DNA from: Vibrio astriarenae
GTDB taxonomy: Bacteria > Pseudomonadota > Gammaproteobacteria > Enterobacterales > Vibrionaceae
Length of the DNA stretch: 64,000 nucleotides
Direction of reading: 5' to 3'
Assembly (NCBI RefSeq): GCF_010587385.1
Contig: NZ_CP047476.1
Location: 1-64,000 of the forward strand
The notes below the pieces were generated by a model. The model had not been told where the DNA came from and did not search any database. It saw only the letters and a list, made by a program, of their open reading frames with translations. This document shows, piece by piece, positions 55,743-64,000 of the stretch. Numbering within the stretch: position 1 is the first letter of the stretch; each line of letters begins with the position of its first letter. The position numbers were made by a program, and so were the translations under genes.

Positions 55743-56843
55743 ATGGCATCAGTATCATTTAGAAACGTCGACAAGACCTACCCGGGTAATGTTCAGATAG
55801 TGAAGAACTTCAATCTTGATATTGAAGATGGTGAATTTATCGTATTTCTTGGTCCGTCGGGTTGTGGGAAGTCGACAACGCTGCGCATGCTTGCAGGCCT
55901 TGAGGAGATCACTGGTGGCGAAGTTTCCATTGGCGATAGCGTCGTTAACGACCTGAAACCGAACGAAAGGGATATTGCGATGGTGTTCCAAAGCTATGCG
56001 CTTTATCCGCACATGACCGTCTATGACAACATTGGTTTCGCACTGAAAATGGCAGGAGTGAAAAAAGACGAAATTGATCGCCAAGTTCGTCCTGTGGCGG
56101 ATATGCTTCAGCTGACTCCCCTACTCGATCGTAAACCGCGTGCTTTATCAGGTGGTCAGCGTCAACGTGTCGCGATGGGACGAGCGATGGTGCGCACGCC
56201 TGAAGTATTCTTGTTTGATGAGCCATTATCGAACCTTGACGCTAAATTACGTAACGCGATGCGCGGTGAGATTAAGCTACTGCACAAAAAACTCAAGAAG
56301 ACCACGATTTACGTCACGCATGACCAAGTAGAGGCGATGACACTCGCTGATCGCATCGTGATTTTAAAAGACGGCAACATTGAACAAGTCGGTACACCAG
56401 AAGAGATCTACCATAACCCGGCAAACAAGTTTGTCGCTGGCTTTATCGGTAGCCCAACGATGAACCTGTTACCGGCAAATATGTATCAAAGTGGTGGCGC
56501 TTGGCAGTTAGAGATAGCTAACCAAATCTTGCCGTTGCGTGGCCGATTGTCGCAAGAAACAGAATCAGAGGTGACCGTCGGTCTTCGCCCAAGTGACATA
56601 TATCTAGTCAACGACAACCTAGTTGAGCCAATTGAAATCACCGCAACCGTTGAGAGCTACGAGTTGTTGGGAACGACAATCCAAGTCACCTACGACTTCG
56701 GTGAACATAAACTGGTGGTTGAAGCGCCTTCAAGCTACAAAGTAGAGGCGGGTCAGGAAATGACACTCTATGTTGATGCAGCTCAGCTGCATGTGTTCGA
56801 TAAAAACACTGAAAATGCGATTTATGATAATCACAAAGATTAA
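55743..56843 (+). CDS. sugar ABC transporter ATP-binding protein (UgpC/MsmK/MalK type)
   Basis: Cytoplasmic ATPase of 366 residues for CUT1-type sugar importers. Walker A GPSGCGKST is near 36-44, Q-loop VFQSYALYPHMTVYDN, signature LSGGQRQRVAMGRA, Walker B VFLFDEPLSNLDAKLR and the switch VTHDQVEAMTLADR. The C-terminal third has TOBE/OB regulatory folds (about 240-366), as in MalK. No permease or binding protein is next to it, so it is an orphan that must serve transporters encoded elsewhere. Its neighbours suggest beta-glucoside or oligoglucan uptake. Confidence 0.93.
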   Translation: MASVSFRNVDKTYPGNVQIVKNFNLDIEDGEFIVFLGPSGCGKSTTLRMLAGLEEITGGEVSIGDSVVNDLKPNERDIAMVFQSYALYPHMTVYDNIGFALKMAGVKKDEIDRQVRPVADMLQLTPLLDRKPRALSGGQRQRVAMGRAMVRTPEVFLFDEPLSNLDAKLRNAMRGEIKLLHKKLKKTTIYVTHDQVEAMTLADRIVILKDGNIEQVGTPEEIYHNPANKFVAGFIGSPTMNLLPANMYQSGGAWQLEIANQILPLRGRLSQETESEVTVGLRPSDIYLVNDNLVEPIEITATVESYELLGTTIQVTYDFGEHKLVVEAPSSYKVEAGQEMTLYVDAAQLHVFDKNTENAIYDNHKD

Positions 56844-56865
56844 CTCTTGAGCGGTTCCTTGCTTA

Positions 56866-56893
56866 ATGCCTAACCTTGGTTAGGCATTTTTTT
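56866..56893 (+). terminator. terminator of the sugar ABC ATPase gene
   Basis: ATGCCTAA/TTAGGCAT hairpin with a 6-base loop and eight T residues. Confidence 0.92.
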
Positions 56894-56916
56894 TGCGCAC
56901 AATATCATCATTTCTT

Positions 56917-56928
56917 GAAAGCGATTTC
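56917..56928. promoter_or_regulatory. imperfect LacI-type operator upstream of the GH3 gene
   Basis: GAAAGCGATTTC shares the GAAAGCG half of the 20-bp palindrome at 48928 and is palindromic except at one pair. It is about 180 bp before the GH3 start. Confidence 0.4.
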
Positions 56929-57109
56929 ATGGTTATTTCACAACAGTTGAAGAAACTCACGATTATTTAATTTGTACCAAAAAAAGTAACAAATTAAACA
57001 AATATACCAATGATTATTCCTCCCTTTGAGCTCTATATTGAGCCTAATAATCTACAGCAAAAGCTTCCATCGAAGATATGGAGGCAATCATCTCTTTAGG
57101 AGACATAAC

Positions 57110-59323
57110 GTGAACGAAATATACAAAGATAAGAGCTACTCTACAGCAGAGCGTGTTGCCAATCTTCTAAGCCTAATGACGGTCGAGGAGAAAGTCGGTC
57201 AGTTGGTTCAATTGCCAGCGCACTTTGGTGGCTATACCGAGAAGTTAGAGGAGTGGCATGTGGGCAGTTACCTGCACTGTACTGGTAATATGGTCCATGA
57301 GCTTCAAGAGCGTGCCGCGAATACTCGTCTAGGTATCCCTTTAATCTTTGGTATTGATGCGATTCATGGACACTGCTTTGACAATGATTCAACCGTCTTC
57401 CCAACGCAGTTGTCTGCTTCTTCAAGCTGGGATTTAGACTTGGCGTACCGCATGGCTCGCGTGACCGCCAAAGAGACGCGTGCAACTGGTCAGCACTGGA
57501 CGTTTTCTCCTGTTCTCTGTGTCGGCCGTGACGCTCGCTGGGGGCGTGTGAATGAAACCTATGGTGAGGATCCATGGTTGATTGGTGAAATGGCGGCTGC
57601 CACGATTAAGGGTTATCAGGGGGATAGCGCGAGTTCCACCGACAATATCTTAGCTTGTGCTAAGCACTACGTTGCTTACGGTGAAGCACTCGGGGGTCGT
57701 GATTCTTACGAAGTGGATGTTTCTCGTCGTAAACTGCTATCAACCTTCCTACCACCGTTTGAAAAGGCGGTAAAAGAAGCCAATGTTGCATCGTTGATGA
57801 CCGGTTACCAAGCGATTGATGGTGTCCCAGTGACGGCTGATAAGTGGCTGCTTACTGACGTAGCAAAAACGGATTGGGGTCTTGACGGCTTTATTGTGAC
57901 GGACTGGGAAAATGTACGCTCATTGCATACTAAGCAAACTGTTTGCGCGGATGAAAAAGAAGCATGCTATCAGTCATTGATGGCGGGTAATGACATGATG
58001 ATGTCAGTGCCTGAGTTCTATCCTCTGACGGTTGAACTCGTCAACGAAGGTCGAGTACCGCAAGAAATACTTGATGAGGCGGTGAGCCGTATCCTGACTA
58101 AGAAATTTGAACTTGGGCTATTTGACGAGCTGCGTTCATACATGGGCAACCGTGAGCAAGATATGTCGACACCCGAGCATATGGCGGTATCACTAGAGGC
58201 TAGCCGTAAATCACTCGTTCTGCTTAAAAACGAAGGTCTATTGCCACTGGAGCCTTCCAAGCTAAACAAGGTATTGGTCATCGGGCCTAACGCGGATGAT
58301 GTGATTGCACAGCTTGGAGATTGGTCATTTGGCTCGATGCAGGCAGGGGCAACCAATGATACATTCCATCGCGACCAAACGATCACAACCCTTCAAGCTC
58401 TCACACTTGCAGGTCAAGAGCATGGCTTTGATGTTCAGTACATTAAAGGTGCTGATTGCGAAGATGAAACATTTGAAGAGCTCGTTGCCGTGCAAGATGC
58501 TGCCAGCAGTGCCGATATCATCATTGCTTGTGTGGGTGATACGTTAGCACAGAATGGTGAGTTCCATGATCGCGCTAACTTAGATCTTACGGGCCAGCAA
58601 CAAGCGTTGTTAGAAGTGGCAAAAGCATCAGGTAAGCCATTGATCGTTAACTTTGTTGCGTCTAAGCCTCTTACCATTCCTTGGGTTAAAGACAACGCGG
58701 ATGCACTGATCTGTGGATTCAACGCAGGTCCCAAAGCGGGGCAGGCATTTAAAGAGGTGCTATTTGGTGAGGTAAACCCAGGGGGTAAGTTGACCATTTC
58801 TTTCCCTGTTCATGTCGGCCAATCACCAGTGTATTACAACAAGTATCAAGGTTGGCATGCACAGAATTGTGCCAAGTTAGAGGGTGAGGAGCGTTATATT
58901 GATATGCCAACAGCGCCTCTATTCTCATTTGGTGAAGGTGAGTCTTTCAGTACTTTTGTGTATGGCGCGCCTACGTTGAATAAAACGCAGCTAGAGAAAG
59001 GTGAAGATCTGTTGGTGACATTCAGCTTAACCAACACATCATCACGTGATGGCGTTGAAGTCGCACAGGTTTATTTCAATGATCGCTATTCATCGGTGAC
59101 AACGCCAATTAAGAACTTGTGTGGCTTTGCAAGAGTTGAGCTAGCAGCAGGTGAGAGCAAACAAGTCGTTGTAACGATCAATCAAGAGCAGCTTGCGATC
59201 GTGTTGCCAAGTCTTGAGCGCTGTGTTGAAGCGGGCGAGTTTGACCTGATGGTGGGAGCATCCTCGAAAGATGAAGATCTGCAAAAGATTGAATTTAGCG
59301 TTTTAGAAACCTATTCGTTGTAA
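57110..59323 (+). CDS. GH3 family beta-glucosidase
   Basis: Protein of 737 residues with no signal peptide from the GTG at 57110, which has TAGGAGA 6 bases upstream (the frame opens earlier, at 57026). It has the GH3 N-terminal barrel (EEKVGQLVQLP, IPLIFGIDAIHGH, FSPVLCVGRDARWGRVNETYGEDP), with the nucleophile Asp265 in GFIVTDWENV. The GH3 C-terminal alpha/beta domain follows (SLVLLKNEGLLPL, VIGPNADD), then a fibronectin-III-like end (about 640-737). It is cytoplasmic, so it would act on imported glucosides such as sophorose, cellobiose or laminaribiose. It completes the pathway with the GH94-like enzyme. Confidence 0.9.
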   Translation: MNEIYKDKSYSTAERVANLLSLMTVEEKVGQLVQLPAHFGGYTEKLEEWHVGSYLHCTGNMVHELQERAANTRLGIPLIFGIDAIHGHCFDNDSTVFPTQLSASSSWDLDLAYRMARVTAKETRATGQHWTFSPVLCVGRDARWGRVNETYGEDPWLIGEMAAATIKGYQGDSASSTDNILACAKHYVAYGEALGGRDSYEVDVSRRKLLSTFLPPFEKAVKEANVASLMTGYQAIDGVPVTADKWLLTDVAKTDWGLDGFIVTDWENVRSLHTKQTVCADEKEACYQSLMAGNDMMMSVPEFYPLTVELVNEGRVPQEILDEAVSRILTKKFELGLFDELRSYMGNREQDMSTPEHMAVSLEASRKSLVLLKNEGLLPLEPSKLNKVLVIGPNADDVIAQLGDWSFGSMQAGATNDTFHRDQTITTLQALTLAGQEHGFDVQYIKGADCEDETFEELVAVQDAASSADIIIACVGDTLAQNGEFHDRANLDLTGQQQALLEVAKASGKPLIVNFVASKPLTIPWVKDNADALICGFNAGPKAGQAFKEVLFGEVNPGGKLTISFPVHVGQSPVYYNKYQGWHAQNCAKLEGEERYIDMPTAPLFSFGEGESFSTFVYGAPTLNKTQLEKGEDLLVTFSLTNTSSRDGVEVAQVYFNDRYSSVTTPIKNLCGFARVELAAGESKQVVVTINQEQLAIVLPSLERCVEAGEFDLMVGASSKDEDLQKIEFSVLETYSL

Positions 59324-59343
59324 TGATGAGTTAAACTGTTGAA

Positions 59344-59372
59344 AGAGCATGCCATTGGTGTGCTCTTTTTTT
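59344..59372 (+). terminator. GH3 gene terminator
   Basis: AGAGCAT pairs with GTGCTCT (one wobble) around a 9-nt loop, followed by seven T residues. Confidence 0.82.
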
Positions 59373-59513
59373 ATTACCAGAATCAATGACCTTTGTGAGT
59401 GATATCACTGTTTCATTTAGTGAGACACTGAATTACCGATCCACAGTCTGATGGTTGTCTTTTTTTGTGTGTAAAATGAGCCAAATTACTGGTATATGCA
59501 TCAAGGACATCAT

Positions 59514-60731
59514 ATGGAAGTTATCGATAATCAGATACTTGTCGACTCCTTTTTCACTTTTACGCTGGGCATTATTGTTCTATTCATTGGACGTCGCCTG
59601 AGTCAAGCCATCAAGCCTCTTGCTCATTTTAACATTCCCGAACCAGTCAGTGGTGGTCTACTGGTTTCTGTGCTTATCGCGGTGGTCTATTTTGCGTCAG
59701 GATATGAAGTGAGCTTTAACCTGACCAGCCGTGATGTATTACTGGTGTACTTCTTCACCACCATCGGTATAAACGCCAGCCTGCAAGATTTAGTGAAAGG
59801 TGGTAAGCCGTTAATCATATTGTTGGTGATTACCATTTCCTACATGTTTGTACAAAACTATGTTGGGATCAGTGTTGCAAGTGCGTTTGAGTTGCCACGT
59901 CAGGTTGGCTTGCTGGGGGGCAGTGTCTCTTTGATTGGCGGCCATGGTACGGCTATCGCATGGGCACCGCGCATTAGTGAGACCTATGGAATTAGCAATG
60001 CAATGGAGATCGGTATCGCCTGTGCCACTTTTGGACTGATATTAGCCAGCTTGATGGGTGGACCAATCGCACAGTTCTTGATTAAGCGCCACCAGTTGAT
60101 ACCAAGTGTGGTTGAGCCTTTGGATGTGGGTGTTAGTCAAGACGAAAATCAACAGCCAGTGACTGCAATGGGTTTTCTTGATGCGATTTTAGCGATCCAT
60201 GTGTGTATGATTTTTGGCTTTGTTTTGAATGAAGCTCTCGCTGCATGGGGGCTTCAACTGCCGCTGTTCGTCACTTGTCTTTTTGCGGGCATCATTGCGA
60301 CGAATTTAGTGCCTAAATCTTTGCCACGATTAACTGGAACTAAATGGCCCGCACGCCAACCGGCGATCGCGTTAATTTCTGAAATATCGCTTGGCACCTT
60401 TTTAGCCATGTCATTGATGAGTATGCAGTTATGGACGCTGATCGACCTTGCTGGCCCCATTTTCGCGATACTCGGAGCCCAGTTCCTAGTAGCGGTATTA
60501 GTGACAATGTTCGTCGTTTTTCCTGCGATGGGGAGAAACTATGATGCTGCAGTCGTGTGTGCAGGTTTTGGTGGTATCTCGTTAGGCTCAACACCAACAG
60601 CAATGGCTAACATGTCCGCGGTGGCAACACGATATGGTAACTCCCACTTAGCATTTGTCGTTGTGCCACTGGTGTGTGCGTTCTTTATCGATTTAGCGAA
60701 TGCACTGATGATTCCTTGGTTGTTAGGGTAA
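59514..60731 (+). CDS. gltS: sodium/glutamate symporter
   Basis: Inner-membrane Na+/glutamate symporter of 405 residues. I use the ATG at 59514, 7 bases after AAGGA; an ATG 6 codons upstream is in frame. GltS signatures include PEPVSGGLL near the start of the first half, LLGGSVSLIGGHGTAIAW and, in the second half, CAGFGGISLGSTPTAMANM, the two re-entrant Gly/Ser-rich loops. About ten helices are predicted. It has its own promoter space and is not obviously tied to the sugar genes. Confidence 0.95.
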   Translation: MEVIDNQILVDSFFTFTLGIIVLFIGRRLSQAIKPLAHFNIPEPVSGGLLVSVLIAVVYFASGYEVSFNLTSRDVLLVYFFTTIGINASLQDLVKGGKPLIILLVITISYMFVQNYVGISVASAFELPRQVGLLGGSVSLIGGHGTAIAWAPRISETYGISNAMEIGIACATFGLILASLMGGPIAQFLIKRHQLIPSVVEPLDVGVSQDENQQPVTAMGFLDAILAIHVCMIFGFVLNEALAAWGLQLPLFVTCLFAGIIATNLVPKSLPRLTGTKWPARQPAIALISEISLGTFLAMSLMSMQLWTLIDLAGPIFAILGAQFLVAVLVTMFVVFPAMGRNYDAAVVCAGFGGISLGSTPTAMANMSAVATRYGNSHLAFVVVPLVCAFFIDLANALMIPWLLG

Positions 60732-60751
60732 TTGGTTATTAGGGTAAAAAG

Positions 60752-60782
60752 ATCAAAAAAGAGCCGCTATTACAGCGGCTCA
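60752..60782 (-). terminator. xylA terminator
   Basis: GAGCCGCT/AGCGGCTC is a perfect 8-bp stem; on the minus strand it is followed by TTTTTTGATCTTTTT. Confidence 0.88.
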
Positions 60783-60821
60783 AACGACTCTAAGGATTGG
60801 AGGCGTTAATTTGATTGGTTT

Positions 60822-62141
60822 CTATTTAAAGATGAAACCATTGACGATGTTCTCAAGGTGCTCTTGGCGACCAGAAACCTTTGAAGGGCTAATGCTGTTA
60901 TCAACGGCGTACTTCGCAACTTCCTCTAGTGATAAATCACCTGATAAGATTTTCTTACCAAGATCACCATTCCAGTCCGCGTAGCGTTGGGCGATATTTT
61001 GCGACAGTACATCGTTTTCAATCATTTCTGCAGCACGTTTTAGCGACAGAGCCATGGTATCCATGCCACCAATGTGACCGTGGAAGAAGTCTGCCAGGTC
61101 AGTCGACGGACGACGTACACGTGCATCAAAGTTGAAACCACCAGTAGTGAAGCCGCCAGCTTTCAAGATTTCGTACATCACTAATGTGTTTTCTTCTACG
61201 CTGTTCGGGAATTGGTCAGTGTCCCAACCTAATTGAGCGTCACCACGGTTTGCGTCGATAGAGCCAAAGATACCGAGTGAAGTCGCGGTGGCGACTTCGT
61301 GGTGGAAGCTGTGACCAGCCAGTGTTGCGTGGTTGGCTTCGATATTCACTTTTATCTCGTTCTCTAAGCCAAACTGTTTCAAGAAACCGTAAACGGTTGC
61401 CGTGTCGTAGTCGTACTGGTGCTTAGTTGGCTCTTGTGGTTTTGGTTCAATCAAGATGGAGCCTTTAAAGCCAATCTTATGTTTGTGCTCAACGACCATC
61501 TGCATTAGTCGACCAAGCTGCTCGCGCTCTTGACGTAGATCTGTGTTTAGCAACGTTTCATAACCTTCACGACCACCCCAAAGTACGTAGTTTTCACCAC
61601 CAAGTCGTTGTGTTGCGCCCATTGCGTTGAAGATTTGAGTAGCCGCGTAAGCAAACACTTTAGGATCAGGGTTAGTACCTGCCCCCGCCATGTAGCGTGG
61701 GTTAGAGAAAGCGTTCGCAGTGCCCCAAAGGAGCTTCATGCCAGTCTCTTCTTGTTTCTGCTCAAGCACGTCAACCATAGTTTGAAAGTTGTTTACGTAC
61801 TCTTTTAGAGAGTGACCTTCTGGAGCTACGTCAGTATCGTGGAAACAATAGTAAGGCACGCCAAGCTTTGCGAAAAACTCGAATGCAGCATCCGCTTTAA
61901 CGCGTGCTTGTTCCATTGGGTCAGAAGCTTTTAGCCACTCATGGTCAAATGTGCCATCACCGAAGATGTCTGCACCACCCCAGCGGAAGTTGTGCCAGTA
62001 ACAAGCAGCAAAGCGCAAGTGCTCTTTCATGCTTTTACCGAGGATCATCTGATCGGCATCGTAGTGACGAAATGCTAGAGGGTTTGTTGAGTTTGTTCCC
62101 TCGAACTGTATTTTTTTAATGTCTTTGAAAAATTCGGTCAT
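60822..62141 (-). CDS. xylA: xylose isomerase
   Basis: Metal-dependent aldose-ketose isomerase of 439 residues, type II (long) form as in E. coli (440). Catalytic and metal residues are visible in [11 protein letters not shown] (His/Asp), [38 protein letters not shown] and [19 protein letters not shown]. It turns D-xylose into D-xylulose. It is divergent from xylR, which probably activates it. xylB and xylose transporters are not in the window. The ribosome binding site (GGACAA) is modest. Confidence 0.97.
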   Translation of the reverse strand: MTEFFKDIKKIQFEGTNSTNPLAFRHYDADQMILGKSMKEHLRFAACYWHNFRWGGADIFGDGTFDHEWLKASDPMEQARVKADAAFEFFAKLGVPYYCFHDTDVAPEGHSLKEYVNNFQTMVDVLEQKQEETGMKLLWGTANAFSNPRYMAGAGTNPDPKVFAYAATQIFNAMGATQRLGGENYVLWGGREGYETLLNTDLRQEREQLGRLMQMVVEHKHKIGFKGSILIEPKPQEPTKHQYDYDTATVYGFLKQFGLENEIKVNIEANHATLAGHSFHHEVATATSLGIFGSIDANRGDAQLGWDTDQFPNSVEENTLVMYEILKAGGFTTGGFNFDARVRRPSTDLADFFHGHIGGMDTMALSLKRAAEMIENDVLSQNIAQRYADWNGDLGKKILSGDLSLEEVAKYAVDNSISPSKVSGRQEHLENIVNGFIFK

Positions 62142-62479
62142 TGGGCATTGTCCATAATAATCAGGAGTTAAACATGTGGTGTATGCCAGTAAACATAAAT
62201 TAATACACTGGGGGTGCTGTTTGCTGGTGTGTATTAATAGTTTAACGTTTGTATAAAATGAACAATTACGAAATCTATTAACGTGCTTCAGCTATTTGGT
62301 TAATGTGCAATATGTCTCACTGTATCGGTTAACATTTTTGGCAAGTATATTTTTATATTTGGTAATTAGCTGTAAAAATGAATTTTCGTGTCAAAATAGA
62401 TTGTATAAATAAATACCCAAATGAACAGTTCGTTTGGCGGCTCAAAGATTAGCTGTGTGACCGTCATAGGAGAGACAAT
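62142..62479. promoter_or_regulatory. xylA-xylR divergent control region
   Basis: 338 bases without a gene. It contains a perfect 10-bp inverted repeat ATTAATACAC/GTGTATTAAT (62199-62208 and 62229-62238) and a direct repeat AAATGAACAATT (62256-62267) / AAATGAACAGTT (62419-62430). These are candidate XylR or CRP-type binding elements. Confidence 0.5.
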
Positions 62480-63580
62480 ATGAACAAGGTGCTGGTACTA
62501 CTTGATGTGATGGTGTTTTACGACCGTGAGGTTTTTCAGGGTATAAAGTCGAGTATCAATAGTCGTGACGAAGAGGCGAGTATTTACATCAGTAGTGAAA
62601 GCAATCTTCCACAGCTAAAACAAGAACATTGGGACATAGTGATTGCCGATGGCGATAAACTCAGTGACCTTGAAGCTGTTAGCCATCTGGCATCTAAATG
62701 CCTTATCTATTCGAGCTATCAGCTGTCGAATGTTCCCGCCAATGTCACTACGTTAGCCCTCAAAAATGAACAGTTTTCGGATCTGGCATTGGGTAAGTTT
62801 ATCGAGTTGGACATCAATAAAGTCGCCTTCTTCGAGAATGAGTTTGATAGCACTTTTGAGTGGAGTCGAGAGCGTAAAGAGGCCTTTGTTAGCAAAGCAC
62901 GCAACCTTGGCTTTGAGCTGGTGGACATTAACCGAGCCAGTGCCCTAGTTGGCGGTAAAAAGGTAGGTGTGCTTTGCAGTACCGACCGTTCAGCCAGAAC
63001 TCTGATTCAAAGGTTAGCCGATGAAAATATCATGGTACCGCAACAGGTGAGTATTATCGGAATTGATTGTGACCCGATAGAAAACGAGATATCACCGATA
63101 TCCATTACGTCTATCGACATCAGTCCGTTTGAAATTGGCAAGCTTGCTGCAAATGTCATTTCTAGCTATCGACCTGCCAACAACCAATTCTATGTGCCAT
63201 GGCGACTGGAGGAAAATGACTCTTGTACGAGTACAGAGGAGAGCGATTGTCTGGTGAGTAGAGCTCTGTTTTTCATCTACAACAACTATCAGAACAGTAT
63301 AAAAGTCACTGACGTGGCGAGGTACTGCAGGGTATCTCGAAAAACACTCGACAACCGTTTTTTTGCTGCGAAGAACATTACAGTGCATCAGTATATTGCT
63401 GACCAACGATTAGACAAATGCAAGCGTCTGTTGAAAGAAACAGAGCAAAGTGTTGAAGATATCGCGCTGCAGTGTGGTTATCCTCACCAAAGCTATCTGT
63501 ATCAGGTGTTTAGAAAGAATGTCGACTGTACACCACTTGAATATCGCAAAGAGCATCTATTAGCACATGGAGCGGTTTAA
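62480..63580 (+). CDS. xylR: xylose operon activator XylR
   Basis: Regulator of 366 residues with a LacI-like sugar-binding N-terminal domain (about 1-255; SIIGIDCDPIENEISPISITSIDIS) and a C-terminal AraC-type double helix-turn-helix (about 262-360; IKVTDVARYCRVSRKTLDNRF and VEDIALQCGYPHQSYLYQVFRKNVDCTPLEYRK). This unusual order is that of E. coli XylR (392). D-xylose binding is expected to switch it to an activator. It is divergent from xylA. GGAGAG precedes the ATG. Confidence 0.93.
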   Translation: MNKVLVLLDVMVFYDREVFQGIKSSINSRDEEASIYISSESNLPQLKQEHWDIVIADGDKLSDLEAVSHLASKCLIYSSYQLSNVPANVTTLALKNEQFSDLALGKFIELDINKVAFFENEFDSTFEWSRERKEAFVSKARNLGFELVDINRASALVGGKKVGVLCSTDRSARTLIQRLADENIMVPQQVSIIGIDCDPIENEISPISITSIDISPFEIGKLAANVISSYRPANNQFYVPWRLEENDSCTSTEESDCLVSRALFFIYNNYQNSIKVTDVARYCRVSRKTLDNRFFAAKNITVHQYIADQRLDKCKRLLKETEQSVEDIALQCGYPHQSYLYQVFRKNVDCTPLEYRKEHLLAHGAV

Positions 63581-63583
63581 TAT

Positions 63584-63611
63584 GATAAAAGATAAAAGAT
63601 AAAAGATAAAA
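63584..63611. repeat. short tandem repeat GATAAAA x4
   Basis: Four exact head-to-tail copies of the 7-mer GATAAAA right after the xylR stop. This is a slippage-prone array that might vary in copy number. Confidence 0.85.
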
Positions 63612-63616
63612 GAAGA

Positions 63617-63640
63617 TGCCCACAAATTGTGGGTGTTTTT
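63617..63640 (+). terminator. xylR terminator
   Basis: CCCAC/GTGGG stem extended by flanking pairs, with an AAATT loop, followed by TGTTTTT. Confidence 0.82.
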
Positions 63641-63793
63641 ATTTGCAAGAAATACAATCAATTTGCTATCTATCACACTTATTAATAGGTGAGGGAAATT
63701 ACTCAATTCATTTCTAAAATCTAGTAAAGAATCCAAGTTACTTCTATTTCATATTGTCTGCGAACCCCAAAATACTAATTAGAAGGTCGCAAA

Positions 63794-64000
63794 ATGAAAT
63801 GGAACTCTGTCTGTCTACTGTTAGGGACGTCTGCTGTACTTCAAGGCTGTTTACTCGATTCAGCTGATACTGAAACGGTTGAGATTCCTCAACCTGAGGT
63901 TGAAAGCCTATACGCACTTGCAGATGGCTACCCAATTGGCACCGCTCTTCCTGCGGGTGATGCTGAAAACTCGGTTCATGAACGCAATGATCTGCAAGCG
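63794..64000 (+). CDS. N-terminal part of a lipoprotein, possibly a GH10 xylanase
   Basis: Partial gene: 69 codons to the window edge. It has a lipoprotein signal with lipobox LQGC (acylated Cys at about residue 19), then a short acidic linker, then ALADGYPIGTALPAG and VHERNDLQ. The last part resembles the start of GH10 endo-1,4-beta-xylanase domains (F-x-I-G-x-A-V). A surface xylanase next to xylA/xylR would make sense. With so little sequence the family is a guess. AAGG lies about 7 bases before the ATG. Confidence 0.6.
   Translation, partial: MKWNSVCLLLGTSAVLQGCLLDSADTETVEIPQPEVESLYALADGYPIGTALPAGDAENSVHERNDLQA

Overview
The window is chromosomal DNA of a marine gammaproteobacterium, almost certainly a Vibrio. 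I base this on gene content and order: soxR, ychJ, an EAL/HDOD gene, lpxH, ppiB and cysS; aroA, yciN and topA; a c-di-GMP riboswitch in front of tfoY next to purR, torD and torR; and an arrest peptide of VemP type in front of a second secD/secF pair. No rRNA, tRNA, IS element, prophage or CRISPR array was seen. Most of the window is ordinary core genome; the accessory part lies mainly between 48.7 and 64 kb.

Layout. 0-6 kb: a GNAT acetyltransferase, a DUF6279 lipoprotein, a TauE/SafE permease, a small membrane protein and a four-gene polar amino acid ABC transporter. 6-13.5 kb: HMG-CoA reductase, a small RRF-like protein, an MFS transporter, a VOC protein divergent from soxR with a SoxR box between them, ychJ coupled to an EAL/HDOD gene, lpxH and ppiB. 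13.6-25.5 kb: cysS, tdk, infA, bpt, aat, aroA, yciN, topA, glgC and glgA, with the probable remnant of a lost gene between topA and glgC. 25.6-35 kb: an alpha/beta hydrolase, a DUF2007 protein, a TVP38-type membrane protein, tfoY under a c-di-GMP-I riboswitch, purR, torD/torR, ahpC/ahpF behind an OxyR-like site, and a nitroreductase. 35-48.7 kb: vemP-secD2-secF2, a three-gene operon of an ATP-grasp ligase, a 7TM inactive transglutaminase and a retropepsin-like lipoprotein, cmoA/cmoB, a D,D-carboxypeptidase, a DUF72 gene, aspS and cobB.

48.7-60.7 kb looks like a beta-glucan (possibly beta-1,2-glucan) catabolic locus: a 1147-residue GH94-like phosphorylase preceded by two identical 20-bp palindromes, a LacI regulator, an orphan sugar-ABC ATPase and a GH3 beta-glucosidase, with an outer-membrane barrel, a LysR regulator and gltS alongside. 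60.8-64 kb is a pentose locus: xylA divergent from xylR, then the first 69 codons of a lipoprotein resembling the start of a GH10 xylanase.

The most interesting regulation is in RNA or nascent chain: the tfoY riboswitch, and the VemP arrest peptide whose last codons can pair with the secD2 ribosome binding site. Two redox circuits (SoxR/VOC and OxyR/ahpCF) and the twin LacI-type operators also show directly in the DNA.
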